Numbered from the stretch's first letter, positions 36,807-45,800 are shown. The stretch: DNA of 64,000 bases from Rs1 sp000416275 (GCA_965243635.1 OZ251574.1:4030001-4094000); one strand, 5' to 3'. The notes: a model not told the origin generated them from the sequence alone. Translations and numbers: made by a program.

Positions 36807-37709
36807 ATGAATCAACTGAATCAACTAAATCAACACAGTGTCAATATGACTGCTCTCCTGCTTAGAGTAGGTTTAGGTTTAGTCTTTGTGATTGGCGGAA
36901 TATCCAAATTAAATTTACTACTAGATGCCAGTACTCAAACTGCCATGGTGGCAAATTATATGGGTACATCTGGCTATATCAACGAGCTTTTCCAAGACTT
37001 CCTGTTTTCTGCCGGGCTACTTTCTCCCTGGACATTTTTAACCGCTTTGTCTAGCTTTGAACTACTTTCTGGGATTGCCTTAATTAGCGGCTTTTTGGTG
37101 AGACCACTGGCACTTCTGTACGCATTTCTACTCTGGAGTTTTGTAGTATCACTCCCGGTAGATACCGTTCCGGGCGCCTCAGTAGGTGTCGATACTTATA
37201 CATCGCCGGCGATTTTTGTGCAGATAAGGGACATAACACTCTCTGGAATGATGTTTGTATTATTCAATTTAGGCTCAGGATATAAGAGTATTGATCAACG
37301 TCTGCGCACAGAAAACTTAATCGTCAATTGGGATGCACTGGGACTACTTTTAAGGTTGTCACTAGGAATCACCTTTATCATCGCCGGTCTATTTGGAGAC
37401 TATGCAAAAATCCAGAGCTTCGCTACTTATCAGCCTTTATTACTAGCCCTTGGCGGCTTGTTAATTTTTGCAGAGAATCAGCTATTGAAAGCCACTGCTG
37501 TAGTTTGTACGGGGGTTTTAGTTTGGTATATTTTGCAAAAAATCTCATTCGACAAAAGTTTAATAGCTAACTTAAATGGCGTCAAAAGAGAATTTGCGTT
37601 ACTGGCCGCGAGCATGGTTTTGGCGCTGTTTAGTGGAGGAGCTAGATTCACATTTAAGCAGATAGTAAAGCGTAGTAGACTCTACTTAAGCTTAAACCTG
37701 AATCAGTGA
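36807..37709 (+). CDS. DoxX/DoxD-like integral membrane protein
   Basis: A 300-residue protein made of two related halves, each with four hydrophobic helices of the DoxX type (LLRVGLGLVFVIGGISKL near residue 19, LLRLSLGITFIIAGLFGDYA near 182). DoxD-like proteins are subunits of thiosulfate:quinone oxidoreductase in some archaea, but most bacterial members have no known role. The first 10 codons are a small tandem repeat (AATCAACT three times); a start at Met14 is possible. The last codons LNQ and the TGA stop are provided by a family B element. Without it the protein would end NKKVPASS. A sigma/anti-sigma pair follows. Confidence 0.8.
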   Translation: MNQLNQLNQHSVNMTALLLRVGLGLVFVIGGISKLNLLLDASTQTAMVANYMGTSGYINELFQDFLFSAGLLSPWTFLTALSSFELLSGIALISGFLVRPLALLYAFLLWSFVVSLPVDTVPGASVGVDTYTSPAIFVQIRDITLSGMMFVLFNLGSGYKSIDQRLRTENLIVNWDALGLLLRLSLGITFIIAGLFGDYAKIQSFATYQPLLLALGGLLIFAENQLLKATAVVCTGVLVWYILQKISFDKSLIANLNGVKREFALLAASMVLALFSGGARFTFKQIVKRSRLYLSLNLNQ

Positions 37710-37905
37710 CTTCACTGCACCACATAGCGCAAGCTCTTGATTCTACAGCGGTTAGAAAAATACCCGCTGAACCTACGGGTTTTATGCAGGGATGCATTTA
37801 TTGAGCGAATGCAGGACGCATATGAGCTTGCAGCTAAGATTTTTCAATTCCACCGTAAAACCAATATCTTACACTCTGCATTCACTTTGAAGTCACGGAT
37901 TCAGC
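37697..37905 (-). mobile_element. Family B MITE-like element, 209 bp, in the doxX-like gene end
   Basis: It begins CCTGAATCAGTGACTTCA within the coding sequence and ends AAGTCACGGATTCAGC, the last base being a mutated G. The 5-bp duplication TTAAA is perfect (37692-37696 and 37906-37910). It shares the exact 209-bp length with the copy at 39893. Confidence 0.93.
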
Positions 37906-38075
37906 TTAAATAAAAAAGTTCCAGCGAGCAGCTAATTTGAATAGTGCATAGTGAATACAACATCCTGATAATTCACCGGCTGTTATCTGCTAAAGCCTAG
38001 TTAAAAACAGCTGTGCAGCGATAATTGATAACTAAACTTGGAGAGATGTAGCAAAACCATCTGCTACCCTAATTT

Positions 38076-38603
38076 ATGTTTGAGCGTTTCCGACCCACTA
38101 AAAAAGTGACTTTCAGCAAAGCGTTATTAAACGATTTATATCGCTACGCGCTGTCTTTAACTCACGACGAGCACCAAGCATATGACCTGCTACAAAGCTG
38201 CTGTGAAAAATCCTTGCAGAAGCAATTAGATACCAGTCAATTAAAACCGTATATGCTACGCATCATTCGCAATCTATTTATTGATCAGTATCGTCGCAAG
38301 CAACTTGAACTAGTGGTTGATAGCGGCTCATCTGCTGTTATAGAGCTAGATGAACAGACAACCTTGCAAAATTTAGAAGATATTGTCATTGATCAACAGC
38401 ATGTTGCCTTAGTTTTAGCGCAACTAAACCACCAGGATAGAGAACTTCTTTATCTATGGGCTGTTGAAGGGGTGACAATGCAAGAGCTGGCAGAGCGAAC
38501 AGCGACCCCACGAGGTACTTTGTTATCCCGTTTAAGTCGATTAAAAAAACGCTTACAGCAGGAATATGGGCATATTGTTGGACAGGTGTCGTCGCATGAA
38601 TAA
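38076..38603 (+). CDS. RNA polymerase sigma factor, ECF-like sigma-70 family
   Basis: A 175-residue sigma factor with region 2 (about residues 15-80: DLYRYALSLTHDEHQAYDLL, MLRIIRNLFIDQYRRKQ) and region 4 (about 108-165: LNHQDRELLYLWAVEGVTMQ and RGTLLSRLSRLKKRLQQEY). It would direct polymerase to a small regulon. Its end overlaps the next gene by 8 nt, the usual linkage of an ECF factor to its antagonist. The signal is unknown; the DoxX-like gene upstream may belong to the same response. Confidence 0.92.
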   Translation: MFERFRPTKKVTFSKALLNDLYRYALSLTHDEHQAYDLLQSCCEKSLQKQLDTSQLKPYMLRIIRNLFIDQYRRKQLELVVDSGSSAVIELDEQTTLQNLEDIVIDQQHVALVLAQLNHQDRELLYLWAVEGVTMQELAERTATPRGTLLSRLSRLKKRLQQEYGHIVGQVSSHE

Positions 38604-39177
38604 AGAGACTAATAACTTTAAAGAACAACTCGCTGAACACTATCAACAGCAGCAATTATCAGCACCACAAATTGCTAAACTGCAGAGCTTGTCAGCTAGT
38701 GTTAACCCCAATAAAAAGTATCTCAGAAGCGCCACTGGCAATATTTTTGCCGCGATAGCCGCCTCTGCAGTGATTGCCGTCAGTTGGTACTTACTAAACT
38801 TTAATCAGCAGGATTACACTGCCATTTCTCAAGAAATTGCCTACAATCACAACAGTAAAATGCAGATGGAGGTGTTCAGCCCCCACCTTAAAACAGTACA
38901 AGGACACCTCAATAGACTCGGGTTTAATCTGGTAAATTCAAGTAAATTAGAGAAAGACAAATGGCGAATAATTGGCGGACGCTACTGCAACATAAATGGC
39001 AAAATTGCTGCGCAAATGAAGTTAAAGCACACGCCTACCGATGCTATTTATACTTTTTATCAGGCGAAAATGCCCGGTGATTTTATTGAAAACCTGACTG
39101 AAAGAGAAGTTGTGATTGATGGTGTAAAAGTAAAGTTATGGCGGGAAAAAGGCTTGTTGATGGGCCTAGCTTTTTAG
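38596..39177 (+). CDS. Probable membrane anti-sigma factor
   Basis: A 193-residue protein with a charged cytoplasmic N-terminus (about 1-45), one transmembrane helix (about 50-70, NIFAAIAASAVIAVSWYLL) and a periplasmic domain. The periplasmic part has a GGRYCNINGKIAAQMKLKH motif that recurs in single-helix proteins paired with ECF factors. The assignment rests on this topology and the 8-nt overlap with the sigma gene. The lone Cys in GGRYC could sense oxidation or bind a ligand, but this is conjecture. A terminator follows at 39196. Confidence 0.78.
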   Translation: MNKETNNFKEQLAEHYQQQQLSAPQIAKLQSLSASVNPNKKYLRSATGNIFAAIAASAVIAVSWYLLNFNQQDYTAISQEIAYNHNSKMQMEVFSPHLKTVQGHLNRLGFNLVNSSKLEKDKWRIIGGRYCNINGKIAAQMKLKHTPTDAIYTFYQAKMPGDFIENLTEREVVIDGVKVKLWREKGLLMGLAF

Positions 39178-39195
39178 CGAGCTAACCACTGCTAA

Positions 39196-39232
39196 CATCT
39201 TCGTGCATCCGTAGGAAGATGCGGGATTTTTT
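39196..39232 (+). terminator. Terminator after the sigma/anti-sigma genes
   Basis: CATCTTC pairs with GAAGATG, followed by CGGGATTTTTT. It lies 19 nt after the anti-sigma stop codon. Confidence 0.75.
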
Positions 39233-39259
39233 CAGAGGATGATTAGACGACTAATTTGA

Positions 39260-39862
39260 TTATCCACGAATGATCGCAACGGCGGCAATTACAATGCCGA
39301 CACCTAGCAACCGGCTGACAACATTTGCCATCTTAGAGAGATTGACGAAATCAAATATTTTACCTCCCACTAGGCCATATGAACTCATTACAACCAATAA
39401 AATTAACAACTTTAAAGCACCAAAGTACAGGATATCGGCAACAAAAAAATCTTGCCGAGTAAAATTGGGAAACAGCGCCAAGAAAAACAACAGTGCTTTA
39501 GGATTGGACAGTGAAGTTAGTATTCCCTGAAGATAAATCTGCCAATATTTTTTAGGTTTCTCAGCTGTCACTAGCTGTTGTTTACCCAGCCCATAACGGC
39601 AAATTTTATAGCCGATGAATGCTAAATACCCAGCACCTAAATAACGCAATAGCTCAAAGGCGACAACTGACTGGCTAATCAACAGCCCTAAACCTGTAGC
39701 TACGATTGAAATCCAAATAATATTTGCCGTTAACAGCCCCAAAATTCCCGTCATAACATAGCGGAAACCAAATCCAGATTGATATAAGACGAACAACATC
39801 GCAGGGCCAGGGGCCACTTCAATAAATAAAGTTACAGCTATAAATTGCAGCGTTAATTCCAT
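39260..39862 (-). CDS. LysE/RhtB-family amino-acid exporter
   Basis: A 200-residue membrane protein with about six helices. The family hallmark is the N-terminal VAPGPAMLFVLYQSG (residues 16-30), followed by YLGAGYLAFIGYKICRYG and QGILTSLSNPKALLFFLALF, with its Asn-Pro-Lys motif. These proteins export amino acids such as lysine, threonine or homoserine lactone. The substrate cannot be read from sequence. It is convergent with the anti-sigma gene and has a family B element starting 30 nt upstream of its start codon. Confidence 0.9.
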   Translation of the reverse strand: MELTLQFIAVTLFIEVAPGPAMLFVLYQSGFGFRYVMTGILGLLTANIIWISIVATGLGLLISQSVVAFELLRYLGAGYLAFIGYKICRYGLGKQQLVTAEKPKKYWQIYLQGILTSLSNPKALLFFLALFPNFTRQDFFVADILYFGALKLLILLVVMSSYGLVGGKIFDFVNLSKMANVVSRLLGVGIVIAAVAIIRG

Positions 39863-39892
39863 TTCAACTCGTTTAGTTAAAGGTTAATACTA

Positions 39893-40101
39893 CCTGAATC
39901 CGTGACTTCAAAGTGAATACAGAGTGTAAGATATTGGTTCTACGGTGGAATTGAAAAATATTAGCTGCAAGCTCATATGCGTCCTGCATTCGCTAAATAA
40001 ATGCATCCCTGCATAAAACCCGTAGGTTCAGCGGGTATTTTTCTAAACGCCGTAGAATCAAGAGCTTGCGCTATGTGGTACAGTGAAGTCACTGATTCAG
40101 G
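39893..40101 (+). mobile_element. Family B MITE-like element, 209 bp (reference copy)
   Basis: The ends are CCTGAATCCGTGACTTCA and TGAAGTCACTGATTCAGG, and the perfect 5-bp duplication TACTA flanks it (39888-39892 and 40102-40106). It lies just upstream of the LysE-type gene and could carry or replace its promoter. It encodes no protein. Confidence 0.94.
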
Positions 40102-40214
40102 TACTAGATATGCACGATACTAAATGTAAGTGTTGGTTATACCAAACAAGTACAATTGATAGATTCCCGCTGCCAAATATAAGCGATTAAAGGGGATTAA
40201 GCATAAGACGATTA

Positions 40215-40330
40215 ACGGAGTTATAGCGCCCTCCAGTCCAGGAAGTATTACTGGGGTATATAAGCATATTTAGTCGGTTTTTATACCTAATTACCGACAT
40301 AGTAGCTACTGCTGAAGCTTTGAGAGGTAA
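40215..40330 (+). mobile_element. Decayed family A element
   Basis: Similarity to the family A interior is clear in GTATTACTGGGGTATATAAG and CATATTTAGTCGGTTTTTA, then ATTACCGA. Both terminal arms are eroded and no duplication can be seen. It indicates that the family has been in this genome for a long time. Confidence 0.6.
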
Positions 40331-40343
40331 AAAACCACTCTAT

Positions 40344-40847
40344 TCAATCAACTCCAACGAGAGTGCTTCGACGCTCCAACAACACCACATCTCGCCATTT
40401 ACCTTGTAATTTTGCTATTGCCTTGCGCTGACCAATAATAGTAAACCCAAACTTGATATGTAACGCTATACTCAGTTCATTTTCGGGGAAGATAGCCGCT
40501 TGCATAGTCCAAAACCCTAAAGACTCAGCACGCTCAATTAACGCCGCCATTAATTGTGAACCTATCCCCATGCCTGTTGCCCCTTGTGCAACATAGATGC
40601 TCACTTCAGCGACCCCTGAATATACCGCTCTTGTCGATACCGGCGATAATCCAGCCCAGCCTTTTAGCTGCTTTTTCTGACTCTCACTATCGACACTGAC
40701 TAATACCGAAGCCTCAATCATAGAATCCTGCCATTGCTGCCAACTTTTTGGACTTGTCTGAAAAGTCGCGTTAGCTGTAGCTATCCCCTGTTGATAAATA
40801 GCTTGTACTTTAACGAAGTCTGATTGGCAAAAATATCTAATAATCAT
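40344..40847 (-). CDS. GNAT acetyltransferase, phosphinothricin-acetyltransferase-like
   Basis: A 167-residue GNAT enzyme resembling the Pat/Bar group, which acetylates amino groups of small amino-acid-like compounds. Seen: VQAIYQQGIATANATFQT, then GWAGLSPVSTRAVYSGVAEVS (shown in part) and the acetyl-CoA loop GMGIGSQLMAALIERAE, followed by ALHIKFGFTIIGQ. The N-terminal ATFQT segment is typical of this subfamily. The natural substrate (often methionine sulfoximine or similar) is not known here. It follows another GNAT gene on the same strand after 31 nt. Confidence 0.85.
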   Translation of the reverse strand: MIIRYFCQSDFVKVQAIYQQGIATANATFQTSPKSWQQWQDSMIEASVLVSVDSESQKKQLKGWAGLSPVSTRAVYSGVAEVSIYVAQGATGMGIGSQLMAALIERAESLGFWTMQAAIFPENELSIALHIKFGFTIIGQRKAIAKLQGKWRDVVLLERRSTLVGVD

Positions 40848-40878
40848 GGCTGTATCTCTATTGGCAATAAGCTTTTAG

Positions 40879-41331
40879 TTATTCAGGTTCATGCCACTGG
40901 TAAATATTATCCCACTCTTGCCGATCTATTGGCACAAAACCTTGCTGCAGATAAAAAGCATTCGCGCGACTTTCCTTCAAGGCTCCTAACCGTAAGGGCA
41001 GCGCCTTAGATTTGGCTTGCTGCTTTAGGGTGCCTATGATCCGTTTGCCTAGACTATTCCCTTGAAATTCCGGATCAATGTATAAATGGTCGAGCCACAG
41101 GTGATCAGTTTTTTCAATCACCACATAAAATCCTACTAGCTGCCGGTCAATTAACACTTTAAAAGTATTGCCAGCGCTAAAACTATTCACAAATCGCTCT
41201 CTTGCCCGATCTGGATCAAAGCGACCGACTGCCTCTAAACTTGGCTGCATCGCCTTAATCCTCAAAGCGACTAGATCCTCAAGATCACTCAGTTGGGCTT
41301 GTAAAATATGCACAATATCAGACCCTATCAA
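40879..41331 (-). CDS. GNAT-family N-acetyltransferase
   Basis: A 150-residue single-domain GNAT protein. It shows the acetyl-CoA-binding stretch LYIDPEFQGNSLGKRIIGTL (the Q-GNSLGK variant of the Q/RxxGxG/A loop), and the late motif RANAFYLQQGFVPIDRQEWD. The central VALRIKAMQPSLEAVGRFDP region places it in the broad RimI-like group. The substrate is unknown. It begins 9 nt after the lipoprotein gene and is probably in an operon with it and the next GNAT. Confidence 0.85.
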   Translation of the reverse strand: MIGSDIVHILQAQLSDLEDLVALRIKAMQPSLEAVGRFDPDRARERFVNSFSAGNTFKVLIDRQLVGFYVVIEKTDHLWLDHLYIDPEFQGNSLGKRIIGTLKQQAKSKALPLRLGALKESRANAFYLQQGFVPIDRQEWDNIYQWHEPE

Positions 41332-41340
41332 TCATGCTGC

Positions 41341-41907
41341 TCACCAGAAACCCGATTGCTGAGCTTGGTCTTTTAATCTAGACAACTCTAATTCCATTAA
41401 CTTTAATTCAAGAGTTAAGCTAAAGCGTTCACTGAAGCGGGTATATCTTTGCTCTTCGGTTAATTTCTCATTTTCTATATTAGCGAATAATTGTTTAATC
41501 TCTTTTTTAGCGGTGCTTATGGTTGATTCCCTAGCGTTGATTTTTTCCCCTAGGCGATAGCCAGAAAAAAATTGTGGCTCGCTACTCTGCGGGCAAGTAT
41601 TGTGATAATAGCTACCCGATCTGGCGTAACGCCAACCCGACTGGGCAGTGCAAAATTTTGTTAAACCTTGTTGCCAGCCTAATTTATACTGTGCAAAATC
41701 TGGAGTAATTCCATATTCAGCGCAAGCATCTGTATGCTTAGCGACATACAAAGACCTATTTCCCTGCTGTACATCGTCATAGCCAAGATCAAACCAATTG
41801 GCGCTAACACACTCGGCCTGGTTTAAACTAGCACAGCCCGATACTAAGATAATACCGACCCCACTAAGCAACAATAGAACACTATTTTTGATACGCCAAT
41901 CACTCAT
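41341..41907 (-). CDS. DUF2799-type lipoprotein
   Basis: A 188-residue protein with a lipoprotein signal ending LVSGCAS (Cys25). The following ASLNQAECVSANWFDLGYDD and CAEYGITPDFAQYKLGWQQG, then GLTKFC, fit the DUF2799 domain found in small gammaproteobacterial envelope proteins of unknown role. The C-terminal third is a charged helix, possibly a coiled coil (REKINA-type composition, residues 130-185). It leads a three-gene run with two GNAT enzymes. Confidence 0.8.
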   Translation of the reverse strand: MSDWRIKNSVLLLLSGVGIILVSGCASLNQAECVSANWFDLGYDDVQQGNRSLYVAKHTDACAEYGITPDFAQYKLGWQQGLTKFCTAQSGWRYARSGSYYHNTCPQSSEPQFFSGYRLGEKINARESTISTAKKEIKQLFANIENEKLTEEQRYTRFSERFSLTLELKLMELELSRLKDQAQQSGFW

Positions 41908-42020
41908 AATTTATCCCTTAACCTGTATTTTTTGAACTCAATTTTAAGATCCCTATATTAAGCCCAACTCTTGAGAGCTTATCCCTTTAGCTCGCTATTT
42001 TTAGTCTTGTTTATTGAAAA

Positions 42021-42974
42021 TCATATTTTAGAAATTGCACTGCAGCGCCTGCCAATCACTACCAACAAAATTCCACCTAACACCAGCCCTGCCGACAAGA
42101 TCAAGCGCTCGGTTAATAGCTCTTCGATAAAAATCACCCCGCCCACTGCGGCAATGACCGGCACTAACAGCTGCAACACCGCTGCTTGTATGGTTTTCAG
42201 AGCGGTGAGAGCCTGATACCAAATGGCGTAACCCAACCCCGAGGTAAGCGCTCCAGAAGCGACAGCCAACAGCACGCCCGTGCCGGATAGATAGTAGGAA
42301 TCGATGTTGTAAATCGCCAGTAGCATAATCAAAGGAGCGGTGCGTAAAAAATTATAACGGGTATCTTGCAGTGGACTTTTAGAGGCTTTGCCAGCCAAGG
42401 TATAAAAAGCCCAAGCTATTCCCGAAATAGCCATTAGCATTAATCCTGCAACGGACGGAGCTGTAGCACCCGGCAACATCAGATAAACAAAACCGGCAAT
42501 AGCCAGTGCCACGCCTAACCACTCGGTATAGTGCAGCTTATTCCCCGAAAACAGTGAGCTAATAATCATGGTCATTTGCACAACACCAAACAAAATTAAC
42601 GCCCCAGTGGCCGTGTCTAGTGAAACATATGCGAAAGAAAAAGCCGCCGCGTAGAGAAACAGACAGATCGCAGCAAACCAACTACCTCGGCTGGCCTTTT
42701 TATAAATCTCAGCAGGTTCTTGCACAGCGAGGCGATTTTCAGTATTAGTGCGCCGCTTATTCACCCACCAAGATTTCAACCAGACAATGCCCGACAGCGC
42801 CACGATACCAGAGGACAAGCGAATCACGGTAAAACTAGCGGCATCAATTTCTGCCCCATCGTATTGCATTTCTAGTGCCATCCGGCAAAGTACCGAATTA
42901 GCGGCAAAGGCCAGCAGCGCTAGTACAGTATAAGCAATGGTTTTATAGACGCTCACTGGAGAGGGCTCGGTCAT
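42021..42974 (-). CDS. EamA/DMT-family transporter
   Basis: A 317-residue transporter with ten predicted helices in two EamA repeats. Segments seen are LLAFAANSVLCRMALEM at the start, FAYVSLDTATGALILFGVVQ, GVALAIAGFVYLMLPG, and the second-repeat LTSGLGYAIWYQALTALKTI and LVPVIAAVGGVIFIEELLTE. The ATG at 42974 gives MTEPSPVSVYK; a TTG lies 27 nt upstream. The substrate is unknown. It is unrelated in detail to the eamA gene at 26211. Confidence 0.88.
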   Translation of the reverse strand: MTEPSPVSVYKTIAYTVLALLAFAANSVLCRMALEMQYDGAEIDAASFTVIRLSSGIVALSGIVWLKSWWVNKRRTNTENRLAVQEPAEIYKKASRGSWFAAICLFLYAAAFSFAYVSLDTATGALILFGVVQMTMIISSLFSGNKLHYTEWLGVALAIAGFVYLMLPGATAPSVAGLMLMAISGIAWAFYTLAGKASKSPLQDTRYNFLRTAPLIMLLAIYNIDSYYLSGTGVLLAVASGALTSGLGYAIWYQALTALKTIQAAVLQLLVPVIAAVGGVIFIEELLTERLILSAGLVLGGILLVVIGRRCSAISKI

Positions 42975-43001
42975 TATATTTCTCGACACATATTTAAACA
43001 A

Positions 43002-43435
43002 AGCAGATTATGAACTGAGTAAAAACATATCTCAACTGATTCAGCGATTAATTAGAACCCTGATCAAATCCTTGCAGACAACTGAATAGCAACAAAATAT
43101 TGAAAAATATAAAAACCGCAAATACCCCATAATATCAGCAGTTAGCCCCCCTCTCCCTCTCTTGTAGCACTGATCACCCTAACCACAAAAAAACAGCATT
43201 AGAAGTTGAAAAATAACCCTATATCAACTGAGCACAGCAATAATTACCACTACAAAAAATACAATTTATATAAAAAACAACCAAAATAACAGTAAACTAA
43301 AGTGTTTTTTATTTTTATATTTTTGGTACTCTTAAGTATAAATAGGCTCTATATAATAGCCTTATGCACTACTACTAAATTAAACAACAAATTGCTAAAA
43401 GCAAATAAAAAATAATTTAAAATAGGATTTGGACT
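43002..43435. other. Intergenic region upstream of ald
   Basis: This 434-nt AT-rich region between divergent genes holds no frame of note. A TATAAT at 43352-43357 lies inside an AGGCT...AGCCT inverted repeat and is a candidate -10 box for ald; no good -35 is seen at 17 nt. A regulator of the Lrp type often controls ald, but I could not confirm a site. Confidence 0.4.
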
Positions 43436-44551
43436 ATGTTAATCGGCGTACCTAAAGAAATTAAAAACCACGAATACCGGATTGGCATGACACCTGCAGG
43501 TGTCAGAGAAGTGATTGCCGCTGGTCACCAAGTGATGATGCAAAAAGATGGCGGTGCTGAAATAGGTCTTACCGATCAACAGTACCTAGCAGCGGGCGCC
43601 ACTATCATTGACACAGCCGCGGAAATTTTTGCAGCGGCAGATATGATCATCAAGGTCAAAGAGCCACAGCCAAACGAATGTAAAATGCTTAGATCAGGGC
43701 AAATCTTATTCACCTATTTACATTTAGCGCCTGATCCTGAGCAAACCAAACTATTGGTTGAATCCGACTCCGTCGCTATTGCCTATGAAACCGTCACCGA
43801 CGACAATCGGGGCCTACCACTGTTGGCACCTATGAGTGAAGTGGCTGGACGTATGGCTATTCAGGCCGGTGCCCACGCTCTAGAAAAAGCCCAGGGAGGA
43901 CTGGGAACATTACTAGGTGGTGTCCCAGGGGTCTCTCCGGCCAAAGTAGTAGTGATTGGTGGTGGTGTGGTCGGTGTGAACGCCGCGCGTATGGCCATTG
44001 GCATGGGTGCAGATGTGACTATACTAGATCGCTCATTAACTCGTTTAAAAGAGCTAGATTCTCTACACGGCCCCGCTCTAAAAACCTTGTATTCGAATAC
44101 CGAATCTCTAGAGTCTGAAGTACTGAATGCCGATTTAGTGATAGGCGCAGTATTGATACCTGGTGCAGCGGCACCTAAGTTGGTGAGCCGCGAAAATCTA
44201 AAGCAGATGAAAAAAGGGGCGGTGTTAGTAGATGTCGCGATCGATCAAGGCGGCTGTTTTGAAACATCCAAGGCAACTACACATCAAGATCCCATTTATA
44301 TCGTGGACGGGATAGTCCACTACTGCGTCGCCAACATGCCCGGTGGCGTTGCTCGCACATCGACATTTGCCCTAACCAATGCCACTTTACCTTTTATCCT
44401 CAATTTAGCCAATAAAGGTTATAAACAAGCTCTGAAAGACGATAAGCACTTATTAAACGGTTTAAATGTACACCGTGGCGACATCACCTATGAAGCTGTC
44501 GCCAACAACTTAGGTTATGCCTACATCGCACCTTGCGATGCTATAGCCTAA
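43436..44551 (+). CDS. ald: Alanine dehydrogenase
   Basis: Ald reversibly deaminates L-alanine to pyruvate with NAD+. The 371-residue protein begins with the hallmark MLIGVPKEIKNHEYRIGMTP and has the catalytic Lys/His regions IIKVKEPQPNE and FTYLHLAPD. The NAD-binding loop is VVVIGGGVVGVNAARMA. VDVAIDQGGCFETSK and NMPGGVARTSTFALTNATLP complete the match. Length is normal. It is monocistronic here. Confidence 0.96.
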   Translation: MLIGVPKEIKNHEYRIGMTPAGVREVIAAGHQVMMQKDGGAEIGLTDQQYLAAGATIIDTAAEIFAAADMIIKVKEPQPNECKMLRSGQILFTYLHLAPDPEQTKLLVESDSVAIAYETVTDDNRGLPLLAPMSEVAGRMAIQAGAHALEKAQGGLGTLLGGVPGVSPAKVVVIGGGVVGVNAARMAIGMGADVTILDRSLTRLKELDSLHGPALKTLYSNTESLESEVLNADLVIGAVLIPGAAAPKLVSRENLKQMKKGAVLVDVAIDQGGCFETSKATTHQDPIYIVDGIVHYCVANMPGGVARTSTFALTNATLPFILNLANKGYKQALKDDKHLLNGLNVHRGDITYEAVANNLGYAYIAPCDAIA

Positions 44552-44567
44552 TCTCGAAGAGCCCTCT

Positions 44568-44657
44568 GCATAAAACTTTTAGACTCAGCGGCTGTTTTAA
44601 ACCGCTGTAGGATCAATAGTTTTTACCAGGCACGACATGCAAATAACGGATTCAGAT
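44568..44657 (-). mobile_element. Decayed family B fragment
   Basis: The stretch from CTGCATAAAACTTTTAGACT through AACCGCTGTAGGATCAATAG to CGGATTCAG follows the middle and one arm of family B with many changes. No target duplication is visible. Confidence 0.5.
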
Positions 44658-44716
44658 AAAAGCTAAGCGATCTATTGAAGGCAGCTATTCAGCGGCCTTC
44701 AATTATTGTTTAAAGT

Positions 44717-44763
44717 AAGACCTCTGCATAACTAATGCGCTCGCAACGTTATACAGCGGCCTC
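44717..44763. mobile_element. Minimal family A element (47 bp)
   Basis: AAGACCTCTGCATAAC and GTTATACAGCGGCCTC are joined by 15 nt of the interior (TAATGCGCTCGCAAC). The 5-bp duplication AAAGT flanks it perfectly (44712-44716 and 44764-44768). It therefore moved, or was trimmed in place, with both ends intact. Confidence 0.83.
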
Positions 44764-44838
44764 AAAGTATAATAATTCACCTTACCTCGAGAATCTATCA
44801 GCTATAGCAGCCAACTATTTACGGTGCATAAAAGTTAA

Positions 44839-45145
44839 CCTGATTAGCCCTGTGTCTCCGCCATAGCAAAAGATGCTTTTAATCTCTTCTCTGTGCTCTG
44901 TGTGGTAAAATCAATCCTTTAAAGATTTTTCACCACAGAGGGCACAGAGGAAAAACAAAACACTAGCTGATTAGCACTGCGTCTTCACAGACTGGCCTAA
45001 AGTATAAAAATTTACAAATATCTGACTTGGCCATAATCTAAACAATTATTAAATCATAGAAACATATTACAACTTCTTAACTTGTTGAAATTAAATACTT
45101 TGTCAAATAGTCGCCAAGTTGAGCGGAGTATGATGGTCAATCAGG
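44839..45145 (+). mobile_element. Family C element, 307 bp
   Basis: The ends CCTGATTAGCCCTG and ...GACCATCATACT-type arm (ending TCAATCAGG) are inverted over CCTGATT. A perfect 8-bp duplication AAAGTTAA flanks it (44831-44838 and 45146-45153). An internal hairpin is made from CTCTGTG- and CACAGAG-rich arms. A second copy lies inverted at 51347-51689. Confidence 0.85.
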
Positions 45146-45246
45146 AAAGTTAATGATTATCGTCAGTCAGAAAATAGCGTAAAGTGACTGAAGATCACCA
45201 ACTTCCGACAGCCCTGCATATGCAGGTATTAATACAGTGAATTGAT

Positions 45247-45606
45247 ATGCCATTATGGTTCTGGTTAGCGATAGTTATTATTCTGAGTTGCCTATTTTGT
45301 TGGTACCTATCTCCCGATCGCAATGCTCAAGCAACCCGCACCCAGAAAATAGTAGCGACAGTATGGATAATATTGCGTCGTGTGGTCAGCTTCGCCGGTG
45401 CCGCTTTTGGTGGGCTCTGTCTATATATTCTATGGGAAACTGCAGATTCAACTACCGAAAAACTAATTGGCAGCATCCTGATTAGCTGCCTATCTGCATT
45501 TTTTGTGTATGTTGGTGTGGTAGGGCAAGGTTGGAATCAATTTGGATTTAACGATGATCTAAGTTTATATAAAAAAGTTAAAAAGAAGTATGGTATTCGC
45601 TGGTAA
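45247..45606 (+). CDS. Small membrane protein of unknown function
   Basis: A 119-residue protein with three probable membrane helices (about residues 4-20, 45-62 and 73-92). A basic loop follows the first helix (PDRNAQATRTQK) and the tail is charged (LYKKVKKKYGIRW). I do not recognise a family. It stands alone between a family C and a family A element; about 100 nt of ordinary sequence precede the start. Coding is supported by the membrane pattern and a normal start, but not by any known homologue. Confidence 0.6.
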   Translation: MPLWFWLAIVIILSCLFCWYLSPDRNAQATRTQKIVATVWIILRRVVSFAGAAFGGLCLYILWETADSTTEKLIGSILISCLSAFFVYVGVVGQGWNQFGFNDDLSLYKKVKKKYGIRW

Positions 45607-45620
45607 AAAAATAGCTTTAG

Positions 45621-45800
45621 CGACCACAACTACTGCGCGTGGTAATACGGCGTCAAAAACCGAATAAATATGCTCATTTACACCAGTAATACCCATAAAA
45701 GAACGGCACACTGTACCCAAAGTGAGGGGCACACTGACTCCGCTATCTCGCCGGTTTTTGTCTTGGCTTAACTTCGCTCGCAACGTTATGCAGAGCTCTC
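45621..45800 (-). mobile_element. Family A element with an eroded left end
   Basis: The interior is in reverse orientation (GGTAATACGGCG near the left, CCCAAAGTGAGGGGC in the middle, CTCGCAACGTTATGCAG at the right). The right arm is complete (GTTATGCAGAGCTCTC). The left arm has lost several bases, and no matching duplication is seen. Confidence 0.75.

Noticed and set aside
45565..45783. 72-codon minus-strand frame
   Set aside because: It lies within the family A copy at 45621-45800.
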